A stretch of DNA of 64,000 nt, taken from Leptospira sanjuanensis (GTDB taxonomy: Bacteria > Spirochaetota > Leptospiria > Leptospirales > Leptospiraceae). This document shows positions 33,575-46,282 of the stretch, in pieces. Position 1 is the stretch's first letter, and each line of letters opens with the position of its first letter. The notes beneath the pieces are model-generated. The model did not search any database and had not been told where the DNA came from. It was given only the letters and a program-made list of their open reading frames with translations. Where the stretch lies: the NCBI RefSeq assembly GCF_022267325.1, contig NZ_JAIZBG010000001.1, positions 3,023,501 through 3,087,500 on the forward strand. Direction: 5' to 3'. The position numbers were made by a program, and so were the translations under genes.

Positions 33575-35605
33575 ATGTATTTCTATCGATTCTTAATTTT
33601 ATTGCCCCTCCTTTTCATTACTTTCACGTTGAATTCCGACGGACTTCCAAATTTTTCTATCCAAGAAAAAGAAGCTCGAACCCAGTTTTCGAGAGGTTTT
33701 TCGTATTTTAATAATTCTCGATATTCTTCCGCTCGGGAGAACTTTTTAAAGGCACTCTCTATTAAATCGGATTTTACTTTAGCAAGACTCTTACTTTCCA
33801 ATTCTTACTACTTGTCCGGTGATTGGCCAGAGAGCATGTCGGAATTAGAACAAATCGAGGGTACGACCGGCCTAAATCAAATTCAAAAAGCAAGACTCGA
33901 TGCTCTCAGAATCAACCTCGCTGGTGGCAGCCAAGATTCTGCCCCTCGTTACTACTCTGCAATTATAGGCGACGACCTTCGGCGTTTTCGGTTTCGAAAT
34001 CCATCCGACGTAGCAATTGACGATGATGGATTTCTCTACGTTCTCTCTTTTGATACAGCGAATATAGTAAAATTTGATCCCAATGGCAATCCCGTTGATA
34101 ACTTCAAAGGATCCTTAGGTCGGAATTTATCGGGTCCTCTATTCTTCTCTTTGAGAGGAACCTCGATTTTCGTAGCTGATTTTAAGTCTGACAAGATCTA
34201 TGAATTCAATACACGGGGTGAATATAGAAATCGCTTCGGAATATCCGGAAAAGGGAACGGTGAATTTCACGGTCCGACGGGAATATTTTTAACAAAAAGC
34301 GGATTTCTGTATGTTTCTGACTCCGGAAACAATCGCGTTCAAAAACTAAAAACGGACGGCACATTTATTCAGGAAATTGGAGTCGGAATTCTGCGAAATC
34401 CATCCGGACTCAAAGTAAATTCCAAAGGAGAAATCTACGTAGCCGATCGCGGAAATTCAAGAATCGCAGTATTCGATGCGGAAGGAAACTTTCTTCGAGA
34501 AATTACAAACCCGAATACATTATCGTCACCTCGAAATCTCACGATTCGAAAGAACGAACTTTATATCTCGGATGAAAAGTCGGGACTCATCATCTACAAC
34601 ACTCTCGAAAATACTTGGAAAGCCCTCGATTCATTCCGAGATTCGAAGAATATGGTTCGAAAGTTAAACCAACCATTCTCTTCTGCATTCGATTACACCG
34701 GGACTCATTATATTGCCGATTTCAACCGCCATCGAGTCGAGATTTTCAGCCCCTCCAACCAGATGTCTTCCAACCTGGACATCGTAGTTGAAAAGGTTTT
34801 AAACAGAGAATATCCGGATATTTCCGTATTTATGCGAGTCCGTGATCGATCCGGCCGGGACATCAAAGCAATACCGAGGAACTCTTTCCGTGTTTACGAG
34901 TACGGCAACTTGGCCCCCTTGATCGGGCTCGCCGATATGCAGCAATTCAACAATCGAATTTCAGTCTCCCTCGTTTATGAGAACACTCCCGAAGTAAAAG
35001 CGGCCTATCCTGTATTCGAAAAATCGCTCAAACCTCTTCTGACCTCCTTGAGACAATACGACGGCGTTGAAGTTCTCCGTTCAGGGTCGGAACTCATCAA
35101 AGCTTCCGATTTCAACTACTCAATGCATGAAATCTTTCGAATCTTAAGAACCTCTCCGAGCGAAAGCTCCTCGAAAACCGGCAAGGCGATTTACAGAGGG
35201 ATATCCGACCTACTTGACCGGCTCGGTCCTCGGATCGTTTTGATTTTGGTTTCCGGAAATTCGCACGCAGACTCGTTTACGCAGATTTCTCCGGAAAAGA
35301 TCATCCGTTACTCCAAAGCCCACTCCATCCCGGTTTATTTTCTATCCTTGTCGGATAACGGACCGGCCGTAGAAACCTACAAAACGATCGCTGCATCGAC
35401 CGGCGGCAAATACATCTTAGTTCCGGGAGAAGGATTAGAAAAAAATCTCTATGATTCTTTTCTAACACATAAAGACCGCAGATATATTGTATCCTTCAAA
35501 AGCAGAATGGATGCTGACAAAAAAGATTTCTATATTCCGCTGACAGTCGAAGCGAATTTCAGAAACACTTCAGGAAAAGCGGAAGCGGGATTCTTCACAA
35601 AATGA
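33575..35605 (+). CDS. exported NHL-repeat protein with VWA-like C-terminus
   Basis: Predicted 676-residue exported protein. I use the ATG at 33575, which gives a clean signal peptide (MYFYRFLILLPLLFITFTLN) rather than the TTG 75 bases upstream. TPR-like helices (about 35-115) come first. NHL repeats of a beta-propeller follow, with GPTGIFLTKSGFLYVSDSGNNRVQKL and NPSGLKVNSKGEIYVADRGNSRIAVF as the clearest. The C-terminal 250 residues (RISVSLVYENTPEVKAAYPVFEKSLKPLL ... RIVLILVSGNSHADSF) look like a degenerate von Willebrand A domain. A protein-binding role in the periplasm or on the cell surface is likely. Its stop overlaps the start of the TPR gene at 35602 (ATGA). Confidence 0.8.
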   Translation: MYFYRFLILLPLLFITFTLNSDGLPNFSIQEKEARTQFSRGFSYFNNSRYSSARENFLKALSIKSDFTLARLLLSNSYYLSGDWPESMSELEQIEGTTGLNQIQKARLDALRINLAGGSQDSAPRYYSAIIGDDLRRFRFRNPSDVAIDDDGFLYVLSFDTANIVKFDPNGNPVDNFKGSLGRNLSGPLFFSLRGTSIFVADFKSDKIYEFNTRGEYRNRFGISGKGNGEFHGPTGIFLTKSGFLYVSDSGNNRVQKLKTDGTFIQEIGVGILRNPSGLKVNSKGEIYVADRGNSRIAVFDAEGNFLREITNPNTLSSPRNLTIRKNELYISDEKSGLIIYNTLENTWKALDSFRDSKNMVRKLNQPFSSAFDYTGTHYIADFNRHRVEIFSPSNQMSSNLDIVVEKVLNREYPDISVFMRVRDRSGRDIKAIPRNSFRVYEYGNLAPLIGLADMQQFNNRISVSLVYENTPEVKAAYPVFEKSLKPLLTSLRQYDGVEVLRSGSELIKASDFNYSMHEIFRILRTSPSESSSKTGKAIYRGISDLLDRLGPRIVLILVSGNSHADSFTQISPEKIIRYSKAHSIPVYFLSLSDNGPAVETYKTIAASTGGKYILVPGEGLEKNLYDSFLTHKDRRYIVSFKSRMDADKKDFYIPLTVEANFRNTSGKAEAGFFTK

Positions 35606-37602
35606 AATTCGACCTTATTCAAAAACGCTCCTTAATCTTCTTAGCAATCCTACTTTGCTTAAGACCGATTTCATCGCAGGAAACGATTCGAAAGATACAA
35701 GAGGGAGAATCCTTTCTCAAAGACAGAAATTACGCCGCAGCATATCAATCTTTTTCCGAAGCATCGAGAGCGAACTCGATGTCCGTTCGGTCGCTCCTCG
35801 GATTGGCGGAAGCGGCAAAACATCTGCATAAGTATAACGAATCCTTCGAAGCGTATAACAAAGCGCTCGCTCTCGAACCGGAAAATAAGACCGCAATCAA
35901 AGGAGCCGCCCTCGCTTACGTTCGCAAGAAAGAATATCAGAATTCTCTAAAGCTTCTGAAGCCGTCTCTCGAAACGGATCCGTTCGATCCGGTCTTAGCC
36001 CCCGTCCAAATCCAAATCCTCCTGGAAATGGGAAGTTACGAATCCGCTCTGAAAAAGCTGGAAGCCTCGCGCACAAAATTTCAAAGCTCGAAAGAAGTTC
36101 AAATCTTGGAAGCGAAAGTAAACGGTAAAACGGGAAACTTTTCCAAATCCTATCATCTTTGGAACTCGGTCCTCGCGTCTTCCTCCGATGATCCGGAGTT
36201 ATTTTTTAATATGGCTTCTTTGTTGATCGATTGGTCCGAAAAAAGTTCGCACCAGGAAAGAAAACAAAAGCTCGAGATGGCCTCCGAAAAACTCGAAAGA
36301 GCGATTTCTCTGTATCCGGATTTCGAGGAAGCGATCGATTCGCTCGTAAGAATCCGAATTTGGCAAGGCGACCATTCATCTGCGGTTACGCTCGCCCGAA
36401 AGCTCGTTTCTTTATATCCTCAAAATCCTTCTTATCTGTATCTCAAAGCGTTTGCGGAAGAGAAAGAAGCGAACAAAGATTCTAACCTAAAAGACGCGCT
36501 CAAAAACGACCTCGTTGAAATATTAAAATTAGATGATTTAGATTCCGTCTCGAGACAAAAAGCGGAGTCGGCGGCGCTGAATCATTTTCCCGAGAATCAT
36601 TCTTTCCGAAGAAAACTCGGTGATTACAGAATGCAGCGGTTTCGATCCGCGAAAAATTCTCTTCTATACGATATGGCGTCCCATCATCTTGCGACTGCGA
36701 GAGAATTGATTCCCGCGCAACCCGAAGTTCAGTTTCAAACCTTGTCCGAATACAAACGAACATCATTCTTCCCTCGATATTTGAACCTTCTTTTATTTTT
36801 AAGAAAGAAATATCCGGAAAACGAAAAGTATCAGTACGAAATCGAGAATCTTTTAGGTTCGATGAAACAATCGATCGCATATAAAGAAGGTTTGGTGGAA
36901 ATCACCGGAGACAATCTTTCGGAAAATTACGGAAGAACTCCGCCCGTTCTTTTGATGTTCGATCTTTCGGACAAATCCTATTTAGGAGATTATCCCGATC
37001 TCGCGCTTTTAGTTTCCTCTTCCGTGCGGAAAATTCTTTCGTTAAATCCTACGATCGCCCTTTCCGGGGTTTTGGAAACGGCACGAAACAATCCAAGTTC
37101 TTTCGACATCAATTCGGAGGCATATACGGGGATCGTGCCTTATAACGAAACAACCTTTTTGAAAGTGAAGGATTCGGCCAAGAACGGGATCAAACCGAGA
37201 TTCCTAATTTACGGTTCCCTAAAATACGAAAATCATTCTTTAAACATCGATTGGACGATCAAGGACTCGAAACACGAAAAAGTTCTTTCAACGTTCCGCG
37301 TTTTTGCGAAAGGAAGAGATTTTCTTCCCGAAGCGGCCGCAAGATCGGCTTCTAAAATTCTCGCGGCGATTCCGCCTTCCGGTTCCGTCTTAAAGGTGAA
37401 AGACGAAGACATCATTCTCAATGTGGGAACTCTCGACGGCTTAAAAAAAGGAAGTAAGGTCCAGATCTACAACACCGCCGGGAAATCGGGAGAGGCTACG
37501 ATCGTAGAAACGGATTACTTTCTTTCGAGAGCCGTTCCGGACAACGGGAACAACGGACTCAAAACTATCTCCGAAGGCGATCGAGTCCTCTGGAAACGTT
37601 AG
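35602..37602 (+). CDS. exported TPR protein
   Basis: Predicted 666-residue exported protein with a signal peptide (residues 1-24, ending SSQ). Tandem tetratricopeptide repeats cover about 30-330: YAAAYQSFSEASRANSMSVRSLLG and YNESFEAYNKALALEPENKTAI are classic units. The C-terminal region (about 430-660) is beta-rich, ending in KVKDEDIILNVGTLDGLKKGSKVQIYN, which resembles a FlgT/SH3-like terminal domain. It overlaps the NHL-repeat gene by four bases (ATGA), so the two products probably act in one complex. I cannot name the complex. Confidence 0.8.
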   Translation: MKFDLIQKRSLIFLAILLCLRPISSQETIRKIQEGESFLKDRNYAAAYQSFSEASRANSMSVRSLLGLAEAAKHLHKYNESFEAYNKALALEPENKTAIKGAALAYVRKKEYQNSLKLLKPSLETDPFDPVLAPVQIQILLEMGSYESALKKLEASRTKFQSSKEVQILEAKVNGKTGNFSKSYHLWNSVLASSSDDPELFFNMASLLIDWSEKSSHQERKQKLEMASEKLERAISLYPDFEEAIDSLVRIRIWQGDHSSAVTLARKLVSLYPQNPSYLYLKAFAEEKEANKDSNLKDALKNDLVEILKLDDLDSVSRQKAESAALNHFPENHSFRRKLGDYRMQRFRSAKNSLLYDMASHHLATARELIPAQPEVQFQTLSEYKRTSFFPRYLNLLLFLRKKYPENEKYQYEIENLLGSMKQSIAYKEGLVEITGDNLSENYGRTPPVLLMFDLSDKSYLGDYPDLALLVSSSVRKILSLNPTIALSGVLETARNNPSSFDINSEAYTGIVPYNETTFLKVKDSAKNGIKPRFLIYGSLKYENHSLNIDWTIKDSKHEKVLSTFRVFAKGRDFLPEAAARSASKILAAIPPSGSVLKVKDEDIILNVGTLDGLKKGSKVQIYNTAGKSGEATIVETDYFLSRAVPDNGNNGLKTISEGDRVLWKR

Positions 37603-37652
37603 ACGAAACAGAATCTTCCGAAGACGATCGAATTTATCGTTAACTTTAAACC

Positions 37653-38249
37653 TCAATCGCGAAGTCGCGGAAACTCGCTGAAATAATCCAAAATCTCTTC
37701 GGCAATTCCCTGCTCCAATCTGAGAATTTCCTCGGCGTCGTATCGTTCTTTCAAATCGAAAGTCCAGACTCTTCCTTGGATTTTCGTTTTAGAAAGAATG
37801 AATCTTTCCGGTTCGATCGGAAACCAAGTCGGATAATCGGACTGTTTTTGATAGATTCGAGCGGAATCGCTTTTGAACGTGTTTCGATTGACGTGGATCG
37901 TAAATCGGTTGAAAAGAATTCCGTATTCCAGATCCAAATCCACATCCGGATGAATCCGAAATTCCCGGGCTTCCGCGTCCCATTCCATCCGAGATCCTTC
38001 CAGACAAACCTCGTCGTCCGCTTCGATTTCGACGGGAATCGGATAAGAATATGCGGTTTTTATGTTTTTCTTACGATCGTATCCGACCTGAACGTTGGAA
38101 TGTTTTCCCTTCCTTTCGATTCTTACCTGGAACGCGGATTCCGGGCGATGCGCCAAATGCGCTCGGATCGCCGCGACCGCTTCTTTCGAAAACTGCAAGG
38201 GAAGAATTTTGCCGGGAATCTTTTTAAAAATACTAAGAATCGATCTCAT
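37653..38249 (-). CDS. hypothetical protein, possibly a degenerate HesB/IscA-fold
   Basis: Predicted 198-residue cytoplasmic protein. The first 110 residues recall the A-type iron-sulfur carrier fold: LQFSKEAVAAIRAHLAHRP like the first helix of IscA, then strands, then VCLEGSRMEWDAEAREFRIHPD like the FLDGTEIDYV segment. The cysteine ligands of IscA are absent; there is one Cys, in EVCLEG. If the relationship is right, it is a non-cluster member of the fold. The C-terminal 80 residues (PTWFPIEPERFILSKTK ...) match nothing I know. It converges on the TPR gene. Confidence 0.5.
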   Translation of the reverse strand: MRSILSIFKKIPGKILPLQFSKEAVAAIRAHLAHRPESAFQVRIERKGKHSNVQVGYDRKKNIKTAYSYPIPVEIEADDEVCLEGSRMEWDAEAREFRIHPDVDLDLEYGILFNRFTIHVNRNTFKSDSARIYQKQSDYPTWFPIEPERFILSKTKIQGRVWTFDLKERYDAEEILRLEQGIAEEILDYFSEFPRLRD

Positions 38250-38621
38250 CGTTGCTTATTTTACCGGTAAACATGTGTAGGAACTCATACAAGAAAGCCG
38301 GGAACAACACTTTTATAAAAGTCGGAACTACGGAATACGACAAAATCTGTAGGAACTACTGCAAAAATAGAAATCAAAACCGGTCTTCGCTTCCAAAATA
38401 AACGCTATTTCTTTTTGTCCCGACAAGAATTCAAAAAAATTCTTGCTTTAAACGCTCTTTATCAAAGCAAAAAAAGGTTTTCTCATCGCATTAGACTACG
38501 ATTTAATGCAAGACATCCGAAACGAGATTCATGCAAACAAAAGCGTTCGCATTATGCGAATAAATTCCGATGCAAATTTCGTATTTGGGCAAAATCGTCT
38601 CGATTCAAAATTCGTCTTCGT
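38250..38621. other. intergenic region with two GTAGGAACT motifs
   Basis: About 370 bases between two minus-strand genes. It holds two copies of the dispersed motif: TGTAGGAACTCATACA at 38276-38291, an imperfect palindrome, and GTAGGAACTA at 38349-38358. A third degenerate copy may lie between them. I see no gene; the open frames here lack ribosome sites. Confidence 0.55.
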
Positions 38622-39068
38622 TTAATCCCTGCGAATTCTCGTGCCGTAGTCCATCAGAACTTTCTGATACGATGTGATGAACTGGGGAGAACTGATCATG
38701 TAATCCGCGGTCGATCGATTGCAAGCCATGGGTATATTATAAAGTACTGCAATTCTTAAGAGTGCTTTTACATCCGGGTCGTGCGGCTGCGCGGTCAAAG
38801 GGTCCCAAAAGAAGATCACGATATCCAAATCCCCTTCCGCGATTTTCGCCCCGATTTGCTGATCCCCTCCTAACGGTCCCGAAAGAAATCGATATACGGG
38901 CAATTCGGCCTCTTCGTTTATCAATTTTCCGGTCGTCCCCGTTCCGAATAGATGATGTCTGGATAATATCTCACGATGGGTTTTGACCCATGCGACCAAA
39001 TCCTCTTTGCGATTGTCGTGTGCGACGAGTGCGATTCTTTTTGTCGCGGGAACCGAAACTTCTTTCAT
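38622..39068 (-). CDS. mgsA: methylglyoxal synthase
   Basis: Predicted 148-residue cytoplasmic enzyme converting dihydroxyacetone phosphate to methylglyoxal and phosphate, a bypass that relieves sugar-phosphate stress. KRIALVAHDNRKEDLVAW near the N-terminus, FGTGTTGKLI for phosphate binding, GPLGGDQQIGAKIAEG with the catalytic Asp, FFWDPLTAQPHDPDVKALLR and IPMACNRSTADYMI are all characteristic. Length is normal. It appears to stand alone, downstream of a TPR-type exported gene read the other way. Confidence 0.95.
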   Translation of the reverse strand: MKEVSVPATKRIALVAHDNRKEDLVAWVKTHREILSRHHLFGTGTTGKLINEEAELPVYRFLSGPLGGDQQIGAKIAEGDLDIVIFFWDPLTAQPHDPDVKALLRIAVLYNIPMACNRSTADYMISSPQFITSYQKVLMDYGTRIRRD

Positions 39069-39211
39069 TCTTCGTTACTCTTTCTCGTTGATTTCAATCT
39101 AATTTTTTGATGACGGGCATCTGCGACCAATCCTAAATTGACCTAAGATATTTTTTTTCAAAGTCGGACCGGCGTTTCTTCGTGTTCGTCTTTGTTTCGA
39201 GCATAATCCGA

Positions 39212-40021
39212 ATGAACCCTTCCTCGTTTTACTTTCGATTCGCGTGCTTTACGATTTCATTTTTTATTCTCCATTCTCCCTTGACTCCGCAAAGCGGACA
39301 AACGTCGAACGAAAAGAAGATCGAGATTCTCATCCCCGACGGCACGAGCGGCGATTCAAATTGGGGAAAGGACGTTCTCCCCTTCGAGGACATCGATCTT
39401 TTGGGAGACGCAAGCGAGGAGAATTCCAAAAGTCTTTTTGAAAAAGCAAAAGAAGGTTTCTTAAGTTCCGTGGATCGTTTTCGCAAATCGAGCGATCTCG
39501 CCGACGCAAAACGAAAAGAATTCGATCAACGGACGTTCGAAGCGGATCGTTACGATTGGCAGAAACAAAATCGACGCGAGAATTTCGAACGCGCTCTTGC
39601 AAGGGACTTAAACAAGTCAAGGTCGGACGCGATTCATCTTCTCGTCGCTGCGATATATTCTTTGGAAAAAATTCAGAACGAGAAGGTGAGAGATGGCGAT
39701 CAGTTCCGCGAATTGCAAGCCGGGATTTATCGTGAATACATCAAGCATCAACTCGCTCTCAAAAATTTTATGCAAGCGATGGATCTTTTGGAAAGATACA
39801 TCCAAATCGGGAACAAGTATTACGAAGATGCGGAGGCTCAGGGTTTTCTCGCGAACTGTTACGAACGGGCCTATCGTCTTTCCAAAAAGAATCGGGACGA
39901 TCAAGCTCGGGAGAAATACGATATTCTCCGGAAGAAACACGGTTTGTTGTATGCGGAGTATAAGTTCGGGAAGAACTCTCCGGATTATAAGGAATTCTCC
40001 AGAGAACTTTTTAAAGATTAA
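39212..40021 (+). CDS. exported helical repeat protein
   Basis: Predicted 269-residue exported protein that I do not recognise. I use the ATG at 39212, which gives a signal peptide ([20 protein letters not shown] ...), rather than the GTG 30 bases earlier. The mature protein begins with an acidic, Ser/Asp-rich linker, then a coiled-coil-like stretch ([21 protein letters not shown]), then TPR-like helices such as [20 protein letters not shown] and [19 protein letters not shown]. The all-helical layout resembles periplasmic flagellar sheath or envelope proteins of spirochaetes, but I cannot assign one. A long hairpin follows its stop. Confidence 0.7.
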   Translation: MNPSSFYFRFACFTISFFILHSPLTPQSGQTSNEKKIEILIPDGTSGDSNWGKDVLPFEDIDLLGDASEENSKSLFEKAKEGFLSSVDRFRKSSDLADAKRKEFDQRTFEADRYDWQKQNRRENFERALARDLNKSRSDAIHLLVAAIYSLEKIQNEKVRDGDQFRELQAGIYREYIKHQLALKNFMQAMDLLERYIQIGNKYYEDAEAQGFLANCYERAYRLSKKNRDDQAREKYDILRKKHGLLYAEYKFGKNSPDYKEFSRELFKD

Positions 40022-40028
40022 ACGAAAT

Positions 40029-40067
40029 CGAATTTTCAAACACGGCAAATGCCGGTTTCAAAATTCG
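40029..40067. terminator. long bidirectional terminator hairpin
   Basis: Between two convergent genes, CGAATTTT pairs with AAAATTCG, AAAC with GTTT, and CGGC with GCCG around an AAAT loop, with one bulge and one mismatch. The A/T-rich base of the stem gives a T-run on either strand, so it can terminate both genes. Confidence 0.75.
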
Positions 40068-40095
40068 AATCGTTTACGCGGAGCGCGGCGGTTGA

Positions 40096-40923
<828 letters not shown>

Positions 40924-40961
40924 CGTATTTATTGTAACACTAACCAGCGGATTTTCCCGGG

Positions 40962-42883
<1,922 letters not shown>

Positions 42884-42887
<4 letters not shown>

Positions 42888-44233
42888 GCAAGGATCCTTC
42901 CTTTCAGAGTCGCGCTGGTCGCGCTCTCGATTTGAACGGAAACCGTAGTACCGATTAGATCGGCCGCGTTCTTTCCTTCCGGAAGGGGAAACACGGTCAT
43001 TCTTCCGCAAGGAGTTCTTCCGCAGAGTTGTTTTTCCGACTTACGCGAAGTGTTCTCAACCAAAATGGAATATACTCTTCCGATACGAGCGCGGTTTTGT
43101 TCGTGAGAAATCGAAGTTTGTAAGTCTACGAGTTTGGTTAGCCGAGCGGACTTCGTTTCTTCGGGAACGTTGTCCGGAAGTTTTCTCTGCGCCATCGTTC
43201 CTTCGCGCTCGGAATACTTGAACATGAACGCCATGTCGAACTGAACTTCGCGAACGACCGCGAGAGTGTCTTCGAATTCTTCGTCGGTTTCGTTCGGAAA
43301 TCCTACGATGATATCGGTCGTAATTCCCACATCGGGAACGATGCTGCGGATTTCTTTGACGACATCCAAAAATTCTTCCTTGGAATAAGAACGTTTCATC
43401 TCTTCCAAAACTCTCGTGTTTCCCGCTTGCAGAGGAAGATGAATGTTCGGACAAAAACGGGGATTCTCCGCCATCAACCGAAGGAGATGCACCGGAAAAT
43501 CCTTCGGGTGCGGAGAAGTAAAACGGATTCTTTCGATGGTCGTTTCATCGAGAAGCATTTTGATCAGACCGGCAAAGTCGGTTCCTTGTTCTTTGTAGGA
43601 ATTTACGTTTTGTCCAAGAAGCGTTACCTGACGGATTCCCTTTTCCGCAAGATCCTGCACTTCGCGCACGATACTTTTCGGATCGCGGCTGCGTTCTCTT
43701 CCCCGCGTATAAGGTACGACACAAAAAGTGCAGAAATTATTGCAACCTCTCATGATCGTCACGAAGGCTTGGATTCCGTTGACGACCCTCGGTTCGATTT
43801 CGTCGTAGGTTTCGATCTTGGAAAGACGGGTGAGAGCGATGGAATTTTCACCGCCTCGAATTCTTTGAATGAGTTCGGGAAGACTTCTGTAATTGTCCGG
43901 TCCTACGACCAAGTCTAGAGGAAGTTCCTGATGGAACAAATCGTCTCCGAGATTCTGAGCCATACAACCGAGGACGCCGATCACGAGATTCGGATTCCTT
44001 TTTTTCAGATAACCGAGAGATTGAAGACGGTTGTAGATCTTTGCGTGGGCGTTTTCGCGGATCGCGCAGGTATTTAAGAAGATGATGTCGGAATCCTCGG
44101 GGTCAACGGAGGAGGAATATTCAGCGTCTTTCATCAAACTGGATACAATACCGGAATCATATTCATTCATCTGGCAGCCGTAGGTCTCGATATAGACTTT
44201 TCCTGCCTTTTTTTCCAGTTCCAGAACGCTCAT
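42884..44233 (-). CDS. miaB: tRNA-2-methylthio-N6-dimethylallyladenosine synthase
   Basis: Predicted 449-residue radical-SAM methylthiotransferase that modifies A37 of tRNAs reading UNN codons. The N-terminal MTTase domain has [26 protein letters not shown] and GVLGCMAQ, giving the three cluster cysteines. The radical-SAM CxxxCxxC motif is in [22 protein letters not shown]-terminal TRAM-like domain (residues about 380-449) follows. CAIRENA is typical of MiaB as opposed to MtaB or RimO. It is divergent from the J-like gene and is followed by the overlapping LptF/G gene. Confidence 0.95.
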
Positions 44234-44296
44234 AGGACTGAATTTCTGCTTGCAGGACGGGCTGTAAAGGGGTTTTCCATAGATAGGAAGAGCCCT

Positions 44297-44896
44297 ATGG
44301 CAGTGAATACCAAACCGGATTATTATAGGCTTTTGGATGTTTCTCGGAATTCCGACCTGAGAAAAATCGAGACCGCATACCGGGATTATTTGGAAAAACT
44401 GGAATCCGATCCATGGAATCCTTCCCGAGAATTGGACCGGGAAGAAGGAACACGGGCTTATCTCATACTCAGTTCCCCCAAATCCAGAGAAGAATACGAT
44501 AAGACCCTGGACTATGAGTTCCTACTTTTGGACACGACCAAGATTCCGGAAGAATTCGAATCGTTTTATAACGTGCAAAAGTTATCCGAAGGGGAAGAAA
44601 CCAGAGAATTCTACTCACGATTTTTAGAATTCAAAAAGGATTTGGAAAATACGTTGAAGAATCTTCGGATCACTGTGTTATTCTTTTTAAGCGCATTTTC
44701 GCTCTTAACGATTTTCGCCCTTTTAATGGCCTTGGCTCAGAAAAATGGTTTTCTCTCGCCCGGCGTCGAGTTGTTCTACAGAAAGTGGGGAATTCTTTGT
44801 TCTGCGGGAATTCTCTTTTCGGGATACGCGGTCTTTCGTAAGATCCTGTCGCCGAAGAAGAACAGAATCGAAAAACGTCGGGAACCTATCCATTGA
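44297..44896 (+). CDS. membrane protein with degenerate J domain
   Basis: Predicted 199-residue protein. Residues 6-75 resemble a DnaJ J domain: [29 protein letters not shown], then [21 protein letters not shown], the helix IV pattern. The HPD tripeptide that activates Hsp70 is missing; the equivalent loop reads LESDPWNP. Two transmembrane helices follow (about 120-145 and 160-180), with a basic C-terminus. It may be a J-like protein-interaction domain rather than a true co-chaperone. The next gene begins with a TTG overlapping its stop, so the two are coupled. Confidence 0.75.
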   Translation: MAVNTKPDYYRLLDVSRNSDLRKIETAYRDYLEKLESDPWNPSRELDREEGTRAYLILSSPKSREEYDKTLDYEFLLLDTTKIPEEFESFYNVQKLSEGEETREFYSRFLEFKKDLENTLKNLRITVLFFLSAFSLLTIFALLMALAQKNGFLSPGVELFYRKWGILCSAGILFSGYAVFRKILSPKKNRIEKRREPIH

Positions 44897-45537
44897 AAAC
44901 ATCACCGAAAAAGAACGATCCGAAACATCTCGCCGAAGAGGAAATCTCCTACTACTATTCCCTTCTTCAAGAAGAATTAACGAACTTTGATTGCGGAGAA
45001 TTGTGTAAGCCCGACAACGACGGAGTTCCGTTCTGCTGCATTGCGGATAACGCAGTTCCGACCTTGTATCGATCCGAATTCTCCATGTTGAAAAAAAGAA
45101 CCGATCTCTGGAAAGTGTGGAAACCCGAAACGGAAGTCGACAAAAAGATGCTCGCGGAATACGATTCCAAAGAAACGCTCTTTTGCGAATGCAAAGGAAT
45201 TCAATTTTGTGAAAGAGACAATCGTTCCATCAGCTGCAGAACCTTTCCGCTGGAACCTTACTTGGATACGAGAGGGGTTTTGATCGGTTTAGTTTTCATG
45301 AAAGAATTCACCGGCAAATGTCCGTTGACGTTGCGAGCGAAAGACATTCGTCAGGAATTCGTGGACTCCCATTTTATTTTTTGGGAAAAACTTCTGTTTC
45401 GCTTGGATTCCGAATACGAAACCTTTTGGAACTCATCCAAATCGTATCGCAGATCCCGTGCGAAAACCGGAAAAAAATTCCCGATCTTCTTTCCGAGTCA
45501 TTTAAAAGGAAAGAACTATCTGCTGGAATACGTTTGA
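44893..45537 (+). CDS. YkgJ-like cysteine-cluster protein
   Basis: Predicted 214-residue cytoplasmic protein, likely a metal-binding (zinc or iron-sulfur) member of the YkgJ/Fli-type Cys-cluster group. The cysteines are [36 protein letters not shown] and KCPLT, at least nine, ordered as in that family. The start is TTG at 44893, whose last two bases begin the stop of the J-like gene (TTGA), giving coupling. The C-terminal 60 residues are basic and helical. The role is not known for the family. Confidence 0.75.
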   Translation: MKTSPKKNDPKHLAEEEISYYYSLLQEELTNFDCGELCKPDNDGVPFCCIADNAVPTLYRSEFSMLKKRTDLWKVWKPETEVDKKMLAEYDSKETLFCECKGIQFCERDNRSISCRTFPLEPYLDTRGVLIGLVFMKEFTGKCPLTLRAKDIRQEFVDSHFIFWEKLLFRLDSEYETFWNSSKSYRRSRAKTGKKFPIFFPSHLKGKNYLLEYV

Positions 45538-45765
45538 GTTTTCGAAAGAATCAATCCGACATTAGAATAAAAGAATATTCTTTATTATCCGAAGCGAACG
45601 GACGACTTTATCACAAAATTCGTTTCTACCTTTGTGCGGCCCGTTGACGGGGGATCGACAAAGTTCTGCTTTCTTTCAAGCAATTTTTAACAAGAAGTCG
45701 TTTGTCGGACCAAATACGAAGGACTGAAAAAGAATCGACCGAGAAGAATGTTTTTTACGGTGCGC

Positions 45766-45798
45766 GGATCACTTAGAAAAAACTTTCATAAGTGATCC
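45766..45798. terminator. perfect 10-bp hairpin between convergent genes
   Basis: GGATCACTTA (45766-45775) and TAAGTGATCC (45789-45798) form a perfect stem around a 13-base loop rich in A and T. It lies just downstream of the lipoprotein gene ending at 45815 (minus) and about 230 bases after the Cys-cluster gene. It probably terminates the lipoprotein transcript; an operator is the other possibility. Confidence 0.55.
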
Positions 45799-45814
45799 AT
45801 TGTATTCGAACTAT

Positions 45815-46282
45815 TTAAACTTCGTCCGAAACCGACTTTTTGCCCTTAGAAGCGGGTGAAGGTGCCGCGGGCTTTATCTTTTTTGCAAGTTCCCAAGTTT
45901 GAACTTGATGGGTGTTGGACGAAAGACGTCCCGGTGTGGAAGTATTACCAGCCTGAGTTCCGGCATGATAATTGACCGAAGTTACGCTCCCGGATTCCGC
46001 GAGAATAATCACATCCGCTCCACTTTCTCTCGCCTTTCCCTTAACATATTCGATACAGTGATTCAACTGACCGCAACGAACTTCTACGATTCCGATTTGT
46101 TCTACTCTATAATCGGGAACCGCCCTCATTATTACGTCGATAGGATCCGTTTCGGCAAGAGGCGGGTAATTCTTTCCTGTAATCGTCACATTACCCAATG
46201 CAGTAACACAGTTTGTTACGTTAAACAGTGCGATCAAAATGAAAGCAAAAATCATTCCGTATTTACGAACGTTAGTCGTCAT
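45815..46282 (-). CDS. small lipoprotein
   Basis: Predicted 155-residue lipoprotein of unknown function. The N-terminus has basic residues, a hydrophobic stretch and the lipobox FNVTNC (Cys near residue 25). The mature part has a compact alpha/beta region (MRAVPDYRVEQIGIVEVRCGQLNHCIEYVKGKARESGADVIILAESG broken into strands and helices) with two more cysteines, then a flexible Ser/Pro/Lys-rich C-terminus. The alpha/beta region with a helix before VIILAE resembles small SIMPL/YbjQ-type domains, a weak impression. An AAGGAG site lies upstream at slightly long spacing. It is divergent from the giant lipoprotein and the long AT-rich gap. Confidence 0.75.
   Translation of the reverse strand: MTTNVRKYGMIFAFILIALFNVTNCVTALGNVTITGKNYPPLAETDPIDVIMRAVPDYRVEQIGIVEVRCGQLNHCIEYVKGKARESGADVIILAESGSVTSVNYHAGTQAGNTSTPGRLSSNTHQVQTWELAKKIKPAAPSPASKGKKSVSDEV

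Noticed and set aside
38415..38759. 114-residue open frame overlapping mgsA on the opposite strand
   Set aside because: Overlaps the 3' end of a well-identified gene, has no ribosome site and a Lys/Arg-rich shadow composition.
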